Assembly: GCA_001304855.1 (NCBI GenBank)
Contig: BBZN01000002.1
Location: 124,001 to 188,000 of the forward strand
Source: Clostridia bacterium UC5.1-1D2
GTDB lineage: Bacteria > Bacillota > Clostridia > Lachnospirales > Lachnospiraceae
Direction of reading: 5' to 3'
Length of the DNA: 64,000 nt
Positions 59,323 to 64,000 of this stretch are shown here, one piece after another. Position numbers and translations under genes: made by a program. Position 1 is the stretch's first letter. Each line of letters opens with the position of its first letter. Under the pieces are notes generated by a model. It did not search any database and was not told where the DNA came from. It saw only the letters and a program-made list of their open reading frames with translations.

Positions 59323-60349
59323 ATGAATCAGAAGAAACCGGTTGTCTGTGTACTGCTAGGCGACGCCGCCGGAGTCGGAGCAGAGCTCATAGTAAAATCG
59401 TTCGGCAGAAAGCAGAAGGCGGCAGAGAATGCAAAGGTTGTTTTGCTGGGGGATGTGAGAGTATTAAAACGGGCGGAGGAGCTGGTAGGGGATCGGGTTG
59501 AGTATATCCTGGTCAGGCCCGAAGAAATACGGGCCTCTGAGAAAGAACTTTTGATGGTGGATGCCGGTAATATGGATCCTGCCGAGGCTCCTTTCGGAAA
59601 GGTAAGCGTCCTGTGCGGGGCTGCGGTTATAGAAGATATCAAATCTGCATGTAACTTCTACGCAAAAGGTTATATTGACGGAATCTGTTTTGCGCCCTTT
59701 AATAAAGAAGCCATGCGCAAAAGCTCCGGCAGCATCACCAGCGAGACAGTGGCTTTTAAGGCCGAATGTCTGGCACTGGGACTGCCTATCGATGAGGACA
59801 ACGGGGAGATGAATGTGGTGGACGGTCTGTGGACCACGAGAGTCACCAGCCATATACAGCTGACAAGGCTGGGGGAGTATCTCACCTGCGACAAGATTAT
59901 ATCCATGATCCGCCTTGCCCACAAAGCCTGCCGCGCTGCGGGAATTGAAAACCCGAGAATTGCAGTGGCTGCGTTGAATCCCCACTGCGGCGAGGGCGGG
60001 CTGTGCGGCGATGAAGAACAGACGATGATTAAGCCTGCCATTGAGGAGGGCATAAGGGAAGGCTTCCATATGACGGGCATGTATTCTGCAGATACGGTTT
60101 TTATCCATGCCTTTAACGGAGAAGCGGACGTAGTGGTTACCATGTATCACGACCAGGGGCAGATTGCGCTGAAGCTGAAAGGGTTTTCCCATGCGGTGAC
60201 CATTGAGGCCGGTTTCCCCCATGCCAATCGGAACTCCCGCCCATGGAACGGCCTATGATATCGCCGGTACGGGAAGGGTGAGCAACACAGCGTTTATGAC
60301 GGCATTTGACATAATTGCGAGGCAGGCGCAGAACGCCATCGCAGACTAA
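59323..60349 (+). CDS. PdxA-family 4-phosphate dehydrogenase, atypical copy
   Basis: About 341 residues. PdxA2-type enzymes oxidise and decarboxylate 4-phospho-threonate/erythronate to DHAP and CO2, using NAD and a divalent metal. The three metal histidines are in TSHIQLTRL, ALNPHCGEGG and TMYHDQGQIAL. The GDPSGIGPE start is altered to GDAAGVGAE, and the substrate-binding SGHTE segment is replaced by GSITSET, so its substrate may differ from the second copy. An extra C near 60220 (C5 for C4) was removed, giving GFPMPIGTPAHGTAYDIAG and a stop at 60347-60349. The start is ATG 59323 behind AGGAG. Confidence 0.82.
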
Positions 60350-60366
60350 GAGTAAAGAGGAATCCT

Positions 60367-61424
60367 ATGGAACATAAATTACCAATTATTGGAATTGCTA
60401 TGGGGGATCCCAGCGGGATCGGGCCTGAAGTGACTGTAAAGGCTCTCAGCCACAGGGAGATTTACCACATCAGCAGGCCGGTTATAGTGGGAAGCCCGGA
60501 GGTGGTCAGGCTGGCAATCAGGTATTCAAACCTGAACCTGAAGGTACGTGAGATTACATCAGTTGATGAGGCGGAATATAGTTACGGCACTATCGATGTG
60601 CTTACCCAGGACACGGTGGATATCAGCACGCTGAAGCTGGGGGAGGTCAGCGCGCAGGGGGGCAATGCAGCTTACCTGGCCGTTGAGAAGGTTATCGATC
60701 TGGCCATGAAGGGGGAGATTGACGCCACGATTACAGGCCCCCTCAACAAAGAAGCGCTGAACCTTGCAGGCCGCCATTACAGCGGACATACGGAAATTTA
60801 CGCAGATCTGACCCACACGAAGGAATACTGCATGATGCTTGCCAACAAAACATTCCGCATTGTACATATTTCCACCCATGTTTCCCTCCGGGACGCCTGT
60901 GACCGCTGCAAGAGAGAGCGCGAGTACAAGGTAATCCGCATGGCCCACAAGGTCTGCAGGGAGCTGGGAATTGAGAATCCCAGGATAGCGGTGGCGGGGC
61001 TGAATCCCCATTCAGGGGAGAACGGCCTCTTCGGCACAGAGGAGATCGACGAGATAATTCCCGCAATTGAACAGGCCAGATCCGAGCATATCAATGTCCA
61101 GGGCCCCTTCCCCCGGACACGGTTTACTCGAAGGCATACGGGGGGCAGTTTGATATTGTAGTAGCCCAGTACCACGATCAGGGGCACATCCCCATGAAGG
61201 TGCTGGGGTTCCAGTATGATCAGGAGCATGACCGCTGGACGGATGTGGCCGGAGTCAACATTACCCTGGGGCTTCCCATCATACGCAGTTCCGTAGACCA
61301 CGGCACCGCATTTGACAAGGCAGGACTGGGAACGGCAAATGAACAGAGTATGATGGACGCAATCAGGTATGGAGTACAGCTGTCCGGCCGGTCGGGGGCG
61401 GACAGGGAAAATAGAGGGAGGTGA
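60367..61424 (+). CDS. PdxA-family 4-phosphate dehydrogenase (PdxA2-like)
   Basis: About 352 residues; canonical member. It begins [19 protein letters not shown], has the substrate loop [10 protein letters not shown], and carries metal histidines in [20 protein letters not shown] and [11 protein letters not shown]. One C is lost near 61113 ([13 protein letters not shown]). It probably acts on the phosphorylated acid sugar from the DUF1537 kinase, producing DHAP. True PdxA of pyridoxine synthesis is less likely because of the operon. It starts 17 bases after the first copy; the GH13 gene follows nine bases downstream. Confidence 0.88.
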
Positions 61425-61432
61425 ATCCGATT

Positions 61433-63006
61433 ATGCCAAAGTGGTTGGATAACGCAGTGTTTTACGAGATTTATCCCCAGTCTTTTTATGACAGCAACGG
61501 CGACGGTATCGGCGATATTCCCGGAATCATCGGGAAGCTGGATTATATCAAAGGGCTGGGCTGCAATGCAATCTGGCTGAATCCATGTTTTGATTCCCCC
61601 TTCTATGATGCAGGCTATGATATCCGCGATTTTTACAAGGTGGCGCCCAGATATGGAACCAACCAGGATATCAAAGATCTCTTTGAGGAGGTCCACAGCA
61701 GGGATATGCATATCATTCTGGATTTAGTGCCGGGGCACACATCCATTGAGCATCCGTGGTTTCAGGAATCCATGAAAAATGAGAATAATGCATACTCAGA
61801 TTTTTATATCTGGACGCCCAACCGCAAGGCTATGCCGAAGATAGACAAGCCCGGCGTATACGCCAGCAACTTGAGAGGATTTATTATCGGATTCGGCCAA
61901 AGGCCGGGGTGCTGTGCGGTGAATTTTTATTCCACACAGCCCGCTTTAAACTATGGATTCAAGGAGATCGACGCTCCTGAATGGCAGAAACCCATGGAGT
62001 CTCCGGGGCCTCTTGCCTGAGGGAGGCCTTAAAGGATATAATGAGATACTGGTTAAAGATGGGATGCGACGGTTTCCGCGTGGATATGGCGGGCCATCTT
62101 GTGAAAAATGATCCCAGCCAGGAGGGGAACATAGAGCTGTGGCAGGAGTTCAGAGCGTTTTTGGACAAGGATTATCCCGATGCGGCCATTATTTCAGAAT
62201 GGGGATCTCCAAAGCATTCCATCCAGGCCGGATTTCATATGGACTTTTTGCTAAAAAGCGGAAAACAGCACTACCAGGAATTGTTCCGCTCAGAGCATCC
62301 CTATTTTTCCAGGTCAGGGGAGGGAGATATCTCCGGTTTTGTGGAGAATTTTAACCTGGATTATGAACTGACAGACGGGAAAGGTCTGATCTGCATACCC
62401 TCCGGCAATCACGATATCAGCAGAATTACGGAGAAGCTGAGTGAAGAAGAGATTAAGATTGCCTTTGCCTTCATTCTCTCCATGCCGGGCGCGCCCTTTA
62501 TCTACTATGGAGATGAAATTGCCATGAAAAACCTTCAGGGGCTCCGGCCTGTGGAGGGCAGCGAGGAGAGAATCCAGTCCAGGACCCCCATGCAGTGGAA
62601 CAGGGGAATCAACGCAGGGTTTTCAGCGGCAGGTGAGGATAAATTGTACGCCCCTGTTGATCCGGATGAAAACCGGCCCACCGTACAGGAGGCTGCAGAA
62701 AGAAAGGATTCCCTGTGGAATGAAATTCACAGGCTGATCACGGTGAGACAGAGTCACGCAGCTCTGCAGTCCAATGCAAAAGTGGAGTTTTTGTATGCAG
62801 AGAAGGATGCATACCCCTTTGTGTATCTGCGCTCCTGTGAGAAAGAGAAGATACTGGTGGCGATTAATCAGGGGGAGGAGGCGTCCTGCCTGCTGCCGGG
62901 AGAATGGAAGGCAGGGGAGTGCGTCTATTCTTATAACGGCACAGCCAATCTGCAGGGGAGCAGGCTCCAAATGCCGGCCGCTTCGGCCAGTTTCTTTATG
63001 GTATAA
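61433..63006 (+). CDS. glycoside hydrolase family 13 alpha-glucosidase / oligo-1,6-glucosidase-like
   Basis: About 524 residues, intracellular. The barrel motifs are FYEIYPQSFYDSNGDGIGD, DLVPGHTSIEHPWF, the nucleophile Asp in DGFRVDMAGHL, the acid/base Glu in IISEWGSPK and the third acid in SGNHDISR. A C-terminal beta domain ends the protein. One C is missing near 62012. GAGGGAGG precedes ATG 61433. The stop codon lies within the first hairpin of dispersed repeat copy B. Exact linkage specificity is not clear; a glucoside-processing role alongside the GH31 gene is likely. Confidence 0.9.
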
Positions 63007-63112
63007 TGCGGAGCATTATACCGCGCCGGTCCGGTTCCGACCGGAGGGAGGAAAAAGCCCGGCCCGGACCGAGTGCATCCCCCGGAGGGAAGCCATGGCC
63101 GGAGGACATGGC
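63000..63112. repeat. dispersed structured repeat, copy B
   Basis: 113 bases matching 40972-41088. It starts GGTATAATG-CGGAG-CATTATACC, continues CGCGCCGGTCCGGTTCCG, contains CCGGACCGAGTGCAT and ends GCCATGGC-CGGAG-GACATGGC. It overlaps the last codons of the GH13 gene, so that gene's TAA is part of the repeat. Confidence 0.85.
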
Positions 63113-63143
63113 GCCACGCCAAAATACAAGGAGGAGAAGGAAT

Positions 63144-64000
63144 ATGCAAAGATATGGGACTGTCCCGGAATTTGACGGAATACTGGAGGGAAGCCGGGTT
63201 GTCTGGGAGCGTGAAGGGGAACTGGTTTACATGGAGCCGTACGGCTCCAACGGAATTCGTTTCAGAAGCAGCGCCTCACTCCACATCAACACAGATTTAA
63301 ACTGGACCTTGCTGGAACCTGAAGCAAACCCTGAAGCTGAGGCGGCTGTTTTGAAAGACAGGGCCGTAGTGGTCAACGGGAAAATAAAGGCCACCCTCAT
63401 GGGAGACGGAACCGTTATCTATGAAAACGCAGGAGGGAAAATACTTCTGGAGGAAGAATGGCTGGACAAACGAAAGGGCACAGCCCCCAGAGGGAAGCCA
63501 GGATGTACGAACATATTTCTACCAGCGCTTATAAAGTGGATATCTTCTTTACGGCGGACAAGGAGGAACATTTCTACGGCCTGGGACAGGAAGCCAACGA
63601 CTGTATGGACTTAAAGGGCGCCACTGTGGAGCTGTTTCAGAAGAATACAAAATGTACCATCCCCTATGTACTCTCCAGCAAAGGATACGGTTTCATCTGG
63701 AACAATCCCTCCATCGGACAGGTGGATCTGGCCATGAACCACACCAGATGGCACAGCGAAGCCTGTCAGCAGGTGGATTATATAGTAATTGCGGGAGATT
63801 CCCCCCAGGAGATTACCGAAAGCTACACGGAAATCACCGGCAGGGCGGATATGCTGCCCCAGTGGGCGGCAGGGTTCTGGCAGAGCAGGCTGCGCTATGC
63901 CAGCCAGGAGGAAACCCTGCAGGTTGCAAAGGAGTATCAGAAGCGGGGGATTCCCCTGGATGTGCTGATTATCGACTATTTCCACTGGCCCAGACAGGGA
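63144..64000 (+). CDS. glycoside hydrolase family 31, 3' end cut by window
   Basis: At least 285 residues of an alpha-glucosidase or alpha-xylosidase. The N-terminal galactose-mutarotase-like part contains FYGLGQEANDCMDLKG, and the barrel begins PQWAAGFWQSRLRYASQEE, VAKEYQKRGIPLDVLIIDY and FHW at the window end. The catalytic aspartates lie beyond the window. One base is missing near 63490 (REARMYEHISTSAYKVDIFF), moving the frame. AAGGAGGAGAAGG precedes the ATG. It follows the GH13 gene across repeat copy B and is probably co-transcribed with it. Confidence 0.88.

Overview
The window looks like chromosomal DNA of a spore-forming, anaerobic Firmicute of the Lachnospiraceae type (Enterocloster / Clostridium clostridioforme-like). 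The reasons are a GerA spore germination protein, AGGAGG ribosome binding sites, sigma-A promoters of TTGACA-17-TATAAT type, a QueH-type queuosine enzyme, small families typical of Lachnospiraceae (DUF1667, DUF4491, probably DUF5721), and roughly half G+C. No rRNA, tRNA, CRISPR array, phage or insertion sequence is visible. The genus assignment is inference.

The dominant oddity is technical. About 80 one-base indels, mostly deletions inside or beside short homopolymers, interrupt some 38 of about 60 genes, including essential ones (rpoD, nadE, gltB). They occur every 0.5 to 2 kb irrespective of function, and pairs sometimes cancel each other (cbiO, galT). I therefore read them as sequence errors and annotate each gene over its full corrected span, naming the break points.

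Layout. 1-8.1 kb: glycerol and dihydroxyacetone use (glpK, glpF, a GlpA-like FAD/BFD oxidoreductase, a second FAD oxidoreductase, DUF1667, a small Cys-repeat peptide, then dhaK-dhaL-dhaM). 8.2-11.4 kb: a NusG-II and FMN-binding-like protein pair, an aminotransferase and a Gx-type membrane protein. 11.4-14.5 kb: galT, a cupin and a Gfo/Idh/MocA dehydrogenase. 14.5-31.5 kb: housekeeping genes (gerA-like, a candidate small RNA, an IscR-like regulator, tcdA, nadE, a SpoU-family methyltransferase, an NfeD-like protein, patatin, argF, birA, mutY, a lipid kinase, rpoD, catalase with a PerR-like regulator, queH). 31.5-38.5 kb: HPr and the glutamate synthase pair gltB-gltD. 38.6-44.7 kb: a DUF5721-like gene, a (p)ppGpp synthetase-like gene, palindromic repeats, and a large fusion of an EF-G/TetM-like GTPase to a YacP/Rae1-type NYN nuclease domain. 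44.8-48.0 kb: a cobalamin riboswitch and a cobalt ECF transporter (cbiQ-cbiO-cbiM-cbiN). 48.5-50.3 kb: a MarR regulator with a MATE pump. 50.4-52.7 kb: a GH36 alpha-galactosidase. 52.7-61.4 kb: a PrpR-type regulator divergent from a four-carbon acid-sugar pathway (DUF1537 kinase, tripartite tricarboxylate transporter, two PdxA-family dehydrogenases). 61.4-64 kb: GH13 and GH31 glycosidases.

The parts fit a gut saccharolytic lifestyle. Oligosaccharide hydrolases and galT feed hexoses, the glp/dha genes and the acid-sugar locus would both deliver DHAP, and HPr supplies phosphate to DhaM. Most worth following up are the GTPase-NYN fusion, the three-repeat Cys peptide, the two families of palindromic dispersed repeats (one with compensatory base changes), the acid-sugar locus with an atypical PdxA copy and a degenerate sigma-54-type regulator, and a terminator-ended candidate small RNA.
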